A stretch of 6,243 bases of DNA, taken from Methanobacteriota archaeon. GTDB taxonomy: Archaea; Thermoplasmatota; Thermoplasmata; Methanomassiliicoccales; Methanomethylophilaceae. The notes beneath the pieces are model-generated. The model worked only from the letters and a program-made list of their open reading frames with translations. It ran no database searches and had not been told where the DNA came from. Both the position numbers and the translations under genes were made by a program. This document shows, one piece after another, positions 1-5,419 of the stretch. The first letter of the stretch is position 1; every line of letters starts with the position of its first letter. Location: assembly GCA_029574055.1 (NCBI GenBank), contig JAKQBQ010000151.1:1-6243 (forward strand). Direction: 5' to 3'.

Positions 1-1
1 C

Positions 2-877
2 TTGGCGTCCAAACACCTCGGAAAGGATGTGACCGTCATCGAAATGCTGGATCAGGTCATACCGCGCATTGCCGACAAGGATATGGCAGACCCGATCCAG
101 GAATATCTTGAAGGAAAAGGCATCAAGTTCGTACTGAAAGCTCCCGTCCAATCAGTCAACGGCTCCGGGAAGGTCGTCAGCGTCACTGCCGCCGGCGTGG
201 AATATCCCTGCGGGATGGCGATCTTCGCCACGGGGGTGCGCTCGAACCTCGACCTACCCGAGCAAATAGGGTTGGACATAGGGCGGTTGGGCGGGGTCGT
301 TGTATCGCCTTCGCTCCAGCCGTATAAGAAGAGGCGTCCTGTCCCCGACATATACCTTGCGGGCGATGTCATACAATGTCAGTCCGCAGCCGTGCCGGGA
401 CCGACGATGAGCCAGCTTGGCTCATCCGCGGTCAAGCAGGGCGATGTTGCGGGCAAGAATGCCGCGGGCGGGAAGGCTCTGTACGGGCCGGTCGCCAGCC
501 CGTGGGTCAGCGTGATAGGCGAGAAGGAGATCGCCGGCACGGGGCTGTCCCTCAGCCTGGCATCATGGTACGGCTTGGACACCGTCGCCGGCAAGGCCGA
601 AGGCCTTACCCGGGCAAGATATTACCCCGACGCGAAGAAGACGACCGTGAAGATAATCGCCGACAAGACATCCCACAGGATAATAGGCGCACAGATCCTC
701 GCCGGAGAAGGCACCACCGGGAGGATCGATTGGCTCACCACGGCAATAATATCAAACATGACCGCAGAGGATTTCTTCGTTCGTGCGGAGAACGCATACT
801 GCCCCCCGACGTCCATGGTCAAGGACGTGGTCATCTCCGCCTTGGAAGACCTTTGCAAGAAATTCAAGACCCAGTGA
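2..877 (+). CDS. FAD-dependent pyridine nucleotide-disulfide oxidoreductase (NADH oxidase / CoA-disulfide reductase family), 5'-truncated
   Basis: This is the C-terminal 291 residues of a flavoprotein that would use NAD(P)H and FAD to reduce a disulfide, persulfide or O2. It opens inside the NAD(P)-binding Rossmann domain; VTVIE (10-14) is the strand after the missing GxGxxG loop, and the acidic end of that strand fits NADH use. An FATG motif (75-78) and YLAGD (118-122) mark the flavin-binding core, and the dimerisation domain runs from about 165 to 284. AENAYCPPTS (262-271) corresponds to the YxPP motif that reaches the partner subunit's active site in CoA-disulfide reductases. The family is usually about 440-450 residues, so roughly 150 N-terminal residues, including the FAD GxGxxG and the redox cysteine, lie off the window. 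The TTG at base 2 is therefore not a real start. The exact substrate cannot be told without the active-site cysteine. The stop lies 4 bases before the next gene, which suggests an operon. Arginine codons are mixed (6 CGN, 4 AGR). Confidence 0.85.
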   Translation: MASKHLGKDVTVIEMLDQVIPRIADKDMADPIQEYLEGKGIKFVLKAPVQSVNGSGKVVSVTAAGVEYPCGMAIFATGVRSNLDLPEQIGLDIGRLGGVVVSPSLQPYKKRRPVPDIYLAGDVIQCQSAAVPGPTMSQLGSSAVKQGDVAGKNAAGGKALYGPVASPWVSVIGEKEIAGTGLSLSLASWYGLDTVAGKAEGLTRARYYPDAKKTTVKIIADKTSHRIIGAQILAGEGTTGRIDWLTTAIISNMTAEDFFVRAENAYCPPTSMVKDVVISALEDLCKKFKTQ

Positions 878-878
878 T
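874..878 (+). promoter_or_regulatory. Possible Shine-Dalgarno of the TPD nuclease gene
   Basis: GTGAT overlaps the TGA stop of the upstream oxidoreductase and ends 3 bases before the ATG at 882. It matches part of the archaeal GGAGGTGAT ribosome-binding consensus. It supports the ATG at 882 as the start and suggests that the two genes are translationally coupled. The match is short. Confidence 0.45.
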
Positions 879-881
879 AAT

Positions 882-1646
882 ATGGAATATGACGAGTACA
901 AGAAGCTCTACGATGCCCTGAATAAACCTGAAGACATAGAAAGACTGACCAAGGAAGGTTATGACTGCAGGCTCTTGGATACTCTGTACACCCAGAAGAA
1001 GAGCAGGGATGTGAAGAAGCGGTTCCACATGATGAAGGATAAGTCCCCCATCCTGCTGAGAGAGTGGAAAAGGGGGAAGACGATAATGGAGATCGCGGAC
1101 AAATACAAATTCCCTCCTATTTTGACAGCAATGCTCATATTCCAAGAGGACGGGGCGAGCAAAAAGAGGTTCTGGGAGTTCGTAAGGTCCCCGGAGCTCC
1201 TGGAGAGCGCGCAGACCGCGGATGAGATAAAGGACGTTGTGAAGAACGACCTGGTATACTCCCCCGAAGCCAATGACAGGCAGAAGGAAAGAGGGATATG
1301 GGGAGAGGAGCTGCTGCAGGGCTGGCTGAATAGCCAGAACATCACATACAAGACCGAGGAGGATCTCCGCGGCGGCGAGAAGGTGAAGACCCCCGACTGC
1401 CTGCTCAGCGAACCCGTGCTGTATGACGGAAAGAAGATCTGCTGGATCGAGAGCAAGGCATCCTTCGGCGACAATGTGGAGTTCCGATACAATTCGAGGA
1501 AGCAGTTCTGCCCCTACACAGAGCTGTTCGGCCCGGGACTCGTGATATACTGGACGGGCTGCCTGGAGGATCTCGAATGCCCAACCGGCGTATACGTGGC
1601 GGACATCTCCGTCCTGGACAAGAAGCTTGAGAAGTTCACCGAGTGA
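882..1646 (+). CDS. TPD-motif PD-(D/E)XK-like nuclease, archaeal homologue of eukaryotic CDIN1 (C15orf41)
   Basis: This 254-residue soluble protein matches my recollection of the TPD family, archaeal proteins related to human CDIN1 and distantly to archaeal Holliday-junction resolvases. The N-terminal half is helical, with a likely helix-turn-helix at about 65-89 (TIMEIADKYKFPPILTAMLI). The C-terminal half is the nuclease: RGIWGEELL (137-145) supplies the helix glutamate, VKTPD (168-172) the family-naming motif with Asp172, and WIESKASFGD (188-197) the ExK pair Glu190/Lys192. KQFCPYTELFGPGLVIYW (207-224) is the conserved tail. All catalytic positions appear intact. The substrate is unproven; a role in DNA repair or recombination is inferred from the fold. 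The ATG at 882 is chosen because it lies 4 bases after the previous stop and has a GTGAT ahead of it. A longer reading from 783 would add 33 residues that merely shadow the upstream gene. Arginine codons are mostly AGR (10 of 13). Confidence 0.85.
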   Translation: MEYDEYKKLYDALNKPEDIERLTKEGYDCRLLDTLYTQKKSRDVKKRFHMMKDKSPILLREWKRGKTIMEIADKYKFPPILTAMLIFQEDGASKKRFWEFVRSPELLESAQTADEIKDVVKNDLVYSPEANDRQKERGIWGEELLQGWLNSQNITYKTEEDLRGGEKVKTPDCLLSEPVLYDGKKICWIESKASFGDNVEFRYNSRKQFCPYTELFGPGLVIYWTGCLEDLECPTGVYVADISVLDKKLEKFTE

Positions 1647-2535
1647 GGGTGTTCTTGTATTCTTCCCTCAATTCACCGAGGGTCGTCGTCCTTTCCGCGA
1701 ATGCGTTATGCTTGTGAATGGATTCTTCCGATTCGCTTTTCACTGTTATCTCGACATCGTCCGGGAGCTTGTCGTACTTCTCCACAATGGATTCCAGCAC
1801 TTTCCTCACAACATCCTCCACGAACCTCGGGTTGTTGTGGGCGTTGATCACGACCTGCCCCTCATCGTCCCTTTTCAAAAGCTCGTAGGTGGGCGATGAG
1901 AAGGCCCCCTGCACAAGATCGATTATCTCATCCGCCTCCACGTCGACGCTGTCGTCCATGCTGAACATCGCCGTGCACACATTTCTCTGGTTGTGGGACA
2001 TCACCGGCACGGCTTCCGCGCATGATAACATCTCTGACACCGTCTGCTGGGCGCAGGGGCATGCTGTCATCCCTATGACCTCCACGCCTATGGTCTTCCT
2101 TATCCCCCCGCCTCTGACCGCCGACCCGCTCGCCAACAGCCTGTACATCTCCAGCGTCCCCCTTCCGTTGGGGGTGATGCTCTCTCTGAAGTACTCCGCC
2201 CTTATGTCCACATTCGCGGTCCTGGCATATTCATGGTGGACGAGCAGCTTTTTGCACATGCCGCTCGCCATGTTCTCCAGTCCGGTCACCGGGACCTTTA
2301 TGCTCTCTTCCACGATGTCGCTCAGGACCTCCACGTTCCTGGAGAGGTGGGATCCCTTCTGCTCTGCCGGAAGATCCACGAAAATATCTATCGAACAGTT
2401 CAGCGCCCCGTTCAAGGCGCTGCCGGCACCGTTCCTTTTTACCACCACAGGCTTTCTGACGCCGGTCACGCCCACCTTGGTGAGCTTTGACCAAGTGTCG
2501 CCTTTCCGGTACTGCACATCACACTTCAAAGCCAT
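1636..2535 (-). CDS. mptA: GTP cyclohydrolase, MptA / FolE2 (type IB) family
   Basis: MptA is the Fe(II)-dependent archaeal GTP cyclohydrolase that makes 7,8-dihydroneopterin 2',3'-cyclic phosphate, the first step to tetrahydromethanopterin; related enzymes also feed folate and archaeosine synthesis. Counting from the upstream ATG at 2553 (305 residues), the family blocks are VGVTGVRKPV (27-36), FVDLPAEQKGSHLSRN (58-73), GMTACPCAQQ (161-170, metal/active-site cysteines), SHNQRN (186-191) and IHKHNAFAER (279-288, conserved histidines). Length and motif order fit a complete cytosolic enzyme. I prefer the second ATG (2535; 299 residues, starting MALKCDVQ) because a TATA-like box at 2554-2563 would place transcription initiation at about 2533-2537, downstream of the 2553 codon. 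The 3' end overlaps the convergent nuclease gene by 11 bases. Arginine codons are 16 AGR to 3 CGN over the longer reading. The function call is firm; the start is moderately sure. Confidence 0.93.
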   Translation of the reverse strand: MALKCDVQYRKGDTWSKLTKVGVTGVRKPVVVKRNGAGSALNGALNCSIDIFVDLPAEQKGSHLSRNVEVLSDIVEESIKVPVTGLENMASGMCKKLLVHHEYARTANVDIRAEYFRESITPNGRGTLEMYRLLASGSAVRGGGIRKTIGVEVIGMTACPCAQQTVSEMLSCAEAVPVMSHNQRNVCTAMFSMDDSVDVEADEIIDLVQGAFSSPTYELLKRDDEGQVVINAHNNPRFVEDVVRKVLESIVEKYDKLPDDVEITVKSESEESIHKHNAFAERTTTLGELREEYKNTLTR

Positions 2536-2553
2536 AGGACGTAATTGATTCAT

Positions 2554-2563
2554 TACTTAAAAA
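2554..2563 (-). promoter_or_regulatory. TATA box of mptA
   Basis: The minus strand reads TTTTTAAGTA, close to the archaeal box-A consensus. Its centre is about 24 bases from the ATG at 2535, the spacing expected between a TATA box and a transcription start. It lies directly next to the alternative ATG at 2553, which would then not be transcribed. No Shine-Dalgarno is seen before either ATG, in keeping with a leaderless mRNA. Confidence 0.55.
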
Positions 2564-2598
2564 GCATAGATTTACTACATTTCCGGTAGGAGCAAGGA

Positions 2599-2607
2599 AT
2601 ATCATAT
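2599..2607 (+). promoter_or_regulatory. Possible TATA box of rnhB
   Basis: An AT-rich ATATCATAT lies about 25 bases upstream of the rnhB ATG at 2627. No Shine-Dalgarno precedes that ATG (CCCCAAGC), so a leaderless transcript is the simplest reading. The match to box A is imperfect. The short divergent gap with mptA would then carry one promoter on each strand. Confidence 0.35.
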
Positions 2608-2626
2608 CATACTCTCTACCCCAAGC

Positions 2627-3265
2627 ATGCTGTGCGGGGTTGACGAGGCAGGGAGAGGGTCGGTGCTCGGCCCGCTGGTTGTAGGGGCCGTCTATACCGA
2701 TTCCGAAGACGCGCTCGCCGCCATGGGGGTGAAGGACTCGAAGAAGCTTTCCCCCGGCATCAGAGAGCGCTTGTACGACCTCATAACCGATTCATGCTGC
2801 ACCTGCGTTGTCCCCATATCCGCGGCGGAGATCGATGAAAAAAGGAAGAGGTTGTCCCTGAACGTGATCGAACTGGAAATGTTCGTCGAGGCCTGCTCCA
2901 AGCTCCCGGCGTGTGTGATATACGCAGATTGCCCCGATGTCAACGAAGCCGGCTTCTCAAGGGAAATGGGGAAAAGGCTCAAAGGCGCGGAGATAATAGC
3001 CAGACACAAGGCCGATGACGTGTTTCCCATTGTGTCCGCCGCATCTATTATCGCAAAGGTGACAAGGGACAGGATGATATCAGACATCCAAAAAGAGTTC
3101 GGGACGGGCATCGGGAGCGGCTACCCGAGCGACCCCTGCACAATGGAGTTCATAGAAAAATGGATAAAAGACAACGGTAGTCCGCCTCCTTATACACGCT
3201 GTTCGTGGGAGCCGGTGAGACAGATGATCTCTGTCTCAAAGAACACCAGGATCAGCGATTGGTGA
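2627..3265 (+). CDS. rnhB: Ribonuclease HII
   Basis: RNase HII cuts the RNA strand of RNA-DNA hybrids and nicks at single ribonucleotides embedded in duplex DNA, starting ribonucleotide excision repair. The 212 residues match the usual size of archaeal RNase HII. The opening GVDEAGRG (4-11) carries catalytic Asp6 and Glu7, IYADCPDV (98-105) supplies Asp101, and RHKADDVFPIVSAASIIAK (126-144) supplies Asp130, so the four metal-binding acids are all present. GSGYPSDP (163-170) and RCSWEPV (191-197) are the later family blocks. A small oddity is Ser12 where the family usually has Pro (GRGP to GRGS). The ATG at 2627 gives the standard N terminus a few residues before DEAGRG, so the start is secure. 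It diverges from mptA and is followed after 4 bases by the SCP2-like gene, suggesting a two-gene transcript. Arginine codons are 11 AGR to 2 CGN. Confidence 0.96.
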   Translation: MLCGVDEAGRGSVLGPLVVGAVYTDSEDALAAMGVKDSKKLSPGIRERLYDLITDSCCTCVVPISAAEIDEKRKRLSLNVIELEMFVEACSKLPACVIYADCPDVNEAGFSREMGKRLKGAEIIARHKADDVFPIVSAASIIAKVTRDRMISDIQKEFGTGIGSGYPSDPCTMEFIEKWIKDNGSPPPYTRCSWEPVRQMISVSKNTRISDW

Positions 3266-3266
3266 G
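3261..3266 (+). promoter_or_regulatory. Shine-Dalgarno of the SCP2-like gene
   Basis: GGTGAG spans the stop codon of rnhB and matches the GGTGA core of the archaeal ribosome-binding site. It lies 3-4 bases before the ATG at 3270 and about 10 before an in-frame ATG at 3276, so either could be the start. The overlap with the stop implies translational coupling to rnhB. Confidence 0.55.
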
Positions 3267-3269
3267 ACC

Positions 3270-3602
3270 ATGAGCATGGAAGCTTCGATACAGACACTCA
3301 TTGACAAGTTCCACAGAAAAATGGAAAAGGACGAGCAGGCAAAAGCAGAGGTCATGCCCCTGAAGAAGACGATCAACATAGACCTTGGCACTGAGCATTA
3401 TTCTCTTAAGCTGGAGAATGCTCAGATAGAGGACTTCATGCCGGAGATGATCCCTGATGCGGATGTCACCCTCATAACGACGCCGGAGAGCCTGCAGGGG
3501 CTCATAGACGGCACCCTGAGGCCGATGAAAGCATATGTGACAAAAAAGATCGCCATCAAGGGCAAGATACAGGACCTTATGTTCCTGAAGAAGTTCTTTT
3601 GA
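3270..3602 (+). CDS. SCP2 sterol-carrier-like domain protein
   Basis: This 110-residue single-domain protein resembles the SCP2 fold, a hydrophobic-pocket domain that binds lipids or acyl compounds in eukaryotes. In archaea its ligand is generally unknown. The recognisable part is the second half: PDADVTLITTPESLQGLIDG (62-81) followed by TLRPMKAYVTKKIAIKGKI (82-100) reproduces the family pattern of an AD-x-T strand, an S/T-P-E helix, a G-x-L-x-P-x-x-A turn and a final I-K-G strand. The N-terminal 25 residues are a charged amphipathic helix. There is no signal peptide or membrane segment, so it should be cytosolic. It starts 4 bases after rnhB with a GGTGAG site over the rnhB stop, so co-expression is likely, though no functional link to RNase HII is known to me. 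The domain assignment rests on pattern reading. Confidence 0.78.
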   Translation: MSMEASIQTLIDKFHRKMEKDEQAKAEVMPLKKTINIDLGTEHYSLKLENAQIEDFMPEMIPDADVTLITTPESLQGLIDGTLRPMKAYVTKKIAIKGKIQDLMFLKKFF

Positions 3603-3703
3603 TGCTTTCCGGCGTTTCGGCTTTCTTCCATCCCCTCCCTTGCGGGTTCGGCAGTAACCCTTAAACAGGAAGCATACAATGTTTTAATAGGGAGTGTATT
3701 TGA
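3603..3703 (+). promoter_or_regulatory. Intergenic region: pyrimidine-rich tract and promoter candidate before the nucleotidase
   Basis: After the SCP2-like stop there is a pyrimidine-rich stretch at about 3620-3640 that could help terminate the upstream transcript; it has no long T run. CTTAAACA at 3660-3667 is the best-placed TATA-like box for the nucleotidase, predicting initiation near 3688 and a short leader that contains GGGAG (3690-3694), 9 bases before the ATG. A second AT box, TTTTAATA at 3682-3689, is closer to consensus but would initiate inside the coding region. Confidence 0.35.
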
Positions 3704-5242
3704 ATGGATAATGAGGAGCGATACAGAAGCCTGACGGCGCTGAGGAGCCTGAGGCCGCTTTGCCAGACAAGCAGCGAAGAACGGTACAGAACCCTGACTA
3801 TATTGCATTCCAACGATCTCCACGGGGATTTTTTAGCGGAGAATGTGGACGAGAACCTGATAGGCGGCATCTCCATGCTCTCCGGCTATGTTTCCAAGAT
3901 CAGAGCAGAGGTCCCGCACACCCTCTACTGCATATCCGGCGATATGCTGCAGGGTTCGCTTATCGATTCCGAGTTCAAGGGCATCTCCACGATCGAGATC
4001 ATGAACATACTGTGCCCAGACGTCGTGTCGCTCGGCAACCACGAGACTGACTACGGGATCGCCCATCTGCTCTTCTTGGAGCGCTGCGCCAAGTTCCCGA
4101 TAGTCAATGCGAACCTGTTCATCAAGAGCCCGTACACCCGTTTGTTCAATTCTCATAAGATCATCAAGATCAACGGCATGCAGGTGCTGTTCATCGGCAT
4201 CATAACCAAGGAGGTCATGGACAATATCCAATTGGACAACCTGCTCGGCAGTCTGATAGATGTGGAGGATGCGGCGCGGGAGGTGGGCGCGATCTGCAAC
4301 GCCTACCGCGGCGTGGACATCGACCTCACTGTCTTGCTGACACATATCGGGTTCGAGGACGATAAACGGCTGGCGGCGCTGCTCGATCCCGACTGGGGAG
4401 TGGATCTGATCATCGGCGGCCACAGCCATACCGTCTTGGAAAAACCGGAGGTCGTGAACGATATCCTGATAACGCAGGCAGGCGTAGGTACGGTGCAGAT
4501 CGGCCGTTTCGATCTCGTCGTCGATACCGACACGAACTCCGTCCACTCATATGAATGGGAGCTCGTTCCCATCGACGACACGCACTGCCCGCGCGACGAG
4601 CAGCTGGAAGAGATAATCTCGAAGTTCAAGAAGCGCATCGACGAGAAATACGATCGCGTTCTGTGCAAGTTCCGGACCCCGCTCACCCACCCGAACCGCT
4701 ACATGGAGACCGAACTCGGCAACCTGATGGCCGATGCCTTGAGGGACAGCCTCGGAGTGGATCTGATGATGGTGGGCTCCGGCTCCATACGCAAACAGAA
4801 GATCGATCCGATATTCACCTTCGGCAACCTTCTGGAAGTGATGCCTTACGACGACCGCATCCTATCGCTGAAGATCAGCGGCGCACAGCTGCGCCGCATG
4901 CTGCTGCACATGCTGCGGGAGGAGGCGATAGGCGGCGGGGAGGGGGAGTTCTTCCAATTCTCCAGAGGATTGGAGATGGTGTACGACCGTTCCGCAAAGC
5001 GCTTCGAGCGCTTTGACTTCAACTGCAGGCCTTTGGACGACGATACGGTCCTGTGCGTGGGGCTGCAGGAATTTCATCTGAAGAATTTCGAGAAGGAGAA
5101 CTTCTTCAACATGCCGCTGTCGGAACTCACGGACGGAAAAGGAACTGTGGTGACGGCCTCGCTGTTGGATGTCTTGGAAGAATATTTTGACCGTGCGGAG
5201 CATCCCAACGCGGAGATAGAGGGGCGTCTGATGATCAAGTGA
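3704..5242 (+). CDS. UshA-like 5'-nucleotidase / metallophosphoesterase, probably cytosolic
   Basis: This two-domain 512-residue hydrolase of the 5'-nucleotidase / 2',3'-cyclic phosphodiesterase family would split phosphate from nucleotides or related esters. The N-terminal metallophosphoesterase has every dimetal motif: NDLHG (37-41; Asp38, His40), GD (79-80), GNHETDYG (111-118), THIG (213-216) and GGHSH (238-242). The C-terminal domain starts at about 330 with ETELGNLMADALR (335-347) and GSGSIRK (358-364). UshA relatives are normally exported, but this one has no signal peptide, lipobox or anchor, so it should act in the cytosol. The first 34 residues include two copies of an EERYRxLTxL segment (4-13 and 25-34). 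Arginine codons are 23 CGN to 8 AGR, the reverse of most neighbours, hinting at transfer or a different expression class. The ATG at 3704 has GGGAG 9 bases upstream, and the next in-frame Met is residue 58, past the first metal motif. Substrate is unknown. Confidence 0.9.
   Translation: MDNEERYRSLTALRSLRPLCQTSSEERYRTLTILHSNDLHGDFLAENVDENLIGGISMLSGYVSKIRAEVPHTLYCISGDMLQGSLIDSEFKGISTIEIMNILCPDVVSLGNHETDYGIAHLLFLERCAKFPIVNANLFIKSPYTRLFNSHKIIKINGMQVLFIGIITKEVMDNIQLDNLLGSLIDVEDAAREVGAICNAYRGVDIDLTVLLTHIGFEDDKRLAALLDPDWGVDLIIGGHSHTVLEKPEVVNDILITQAGVGTVQIGRFDLVVDTDTNSVHSYEWELVPIDDTHCPRDEQLEEIISKFKKRIDEKYDRVLCKFRTPLTHPNRYMETELGNLMADALRDSLGVDLMMVGSGSIRKQKIDPIFTFGNLLEVMPYDDRILSLKISGAQLRRMLLHMLREEAIGGGEGEFFQFSRGLEMVYDRSAKRFERFDFNCRPLDDDTVLCVGLQEFHLKNFEKENFFNMPLSELTDGKGTVVTASLLDVLEEYFDRAEHPNAEIEGRLMIK
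3713..3805 (+). repeat. Imperfect duplication coding EERYRxLTxL at the nucleotidase N terminus
   Basis: Bases 3713-3742 and 3776-3805 encode EERYRSLTAL and EERYRTLTIL, a period of 63 bases (21 codons). By hand count 21 of 30 bases match, and most differences are at third codon positions. The second copy leads straight into the first catalytic strand (HSNDLHG), so the first copy looks like an added extension. Confidence 0.6.
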
Positions 5243-5265
5243 GCCTCTCAGAATGATTCGACCCT

Positions 5266-5280
5266 GTGAAAGTTTTTATA
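5266..5280 (+). promoter_or_regulatory. BRE and TATA box of the initiator tRNA gene
   Basis: A purine-rich GTGAAAG (5266-5272) is followed by TTTTTATA (5273-5280), a near-consensus archaeal BRE/box A pair. The box centre is about 28 bases before the first tRNA base, so transcription should begin at about 5301-5304 and leave almost no 5' leader to trim. This is the strongest promoter in the window. Confidence 0.8.
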
Positions 5281-5304
5281 CCAAATAGCAGTAAGAGGAA
5301 ATAC

Positions 5305-5382
5305 AGCGAGGTGGGGTAGCCAGGATATCCCGTCGGGCTCATAACCCGGAGACCGGTCGTTCAAATCGACCCCTCGCTACCA
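5305..5382 (+). tRNA. Initiator tRNA-Met (CAT anticodon), CCA encoded
   Basis: This 78-base gene folds as a full cloverleaf. The acceptor AGCGAGG (5305-5311) pairs perfectly with CCTCGCT (5372-5378), followed by discriminator A and an encoded CCA (5380-5382). The D stem is GGG/CCC (5314-5316, 5329-5331). The anticodon stem TCGGG/CCCGG (5333-5337, 5345-5349) encloses loop CTCATAA with anticodon CAT at 5340-5342. The T stem GGTCG/CGACC (5355-5359, 5367-5371) encloses TTCAAAT. It is the initiator rather than the elongator because of the A1-T72 end pair, the three consecutive G-C pairs next to the anticodon loop and the overall likeness to known archaeal initiator tRNAs. No intron is present. It has its own promoter and a T-run terminator, so it is a single-gene unit. 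Confidence 0.96.
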
Positions 5383-5387
5383 CTTCC

Positions 5388-5394
5388 TTTTTTT
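5388..5394 (+). terminator. T7 terminator after the tRNA
   Basis: Seven consecutive T residues begin 6 bases after the CCA end. Archaeal RNA polymerase stops at such oligo-T tracts without needing a hairpin. The tract also separates the tRNA from the convergent TPR gene, whose stop lies about 25 bases further on. Confidence 0.75.
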
Positions 5395-5419
5395 GTCTGG
5401 GTATTGAGATGCCGAGGTC

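Noticed and set aside
2..4. TTG at base 2 as the start of the oxidoreductase
   Set aside because: The protein would begin in the middle of the NAD-binding Rossmann fold; the true start is upstream of the window.
783..881. N-terminal extension of the TPD nuclease by 33 residues
   Set aside because: The extension is arginine- and tryptophan-rich out-of-frame reading of the oxidoreductase; the ATG at 882 with GTGAT upstream fits better.
376..921. A 181-residue plus-strand open frame over the oxidoreductase
   Set aside because: It is extremely rich in arginine and histidine with no recognisable domain, and it lies out of frame over a gene with clear flavoprotein motifs; it is a GC-rich shadow.
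1889..2548. A 219-residue plus-strand open frame antisense to mptA
   Set aside because: mptA motifs on the opposite strand are unambiguous, and the antisense product shows no domain.
3682..3689. TTTTAATA as the nucleotidase promoter
   Set aside because: At standard spacing it would initiate transcription at about 3711, inside the gene, and the next Met lies beyond the first metal-binding motif.
3833..4546. A 237-residue minus-strand open frame antisense to the nucleotidase
   Set aside because: It lies opposite all the catalytic motifs of the nucleotidase, has no family likeness and no promoter or ribosome-binding site; its openness follows from the codon bias of the sense strand.
5305..5382. 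tRNA as an integration (attachment) site
   Set aside because: No integrase gene lies nearby and I see no second copy of the tRNA 3' end within the window.
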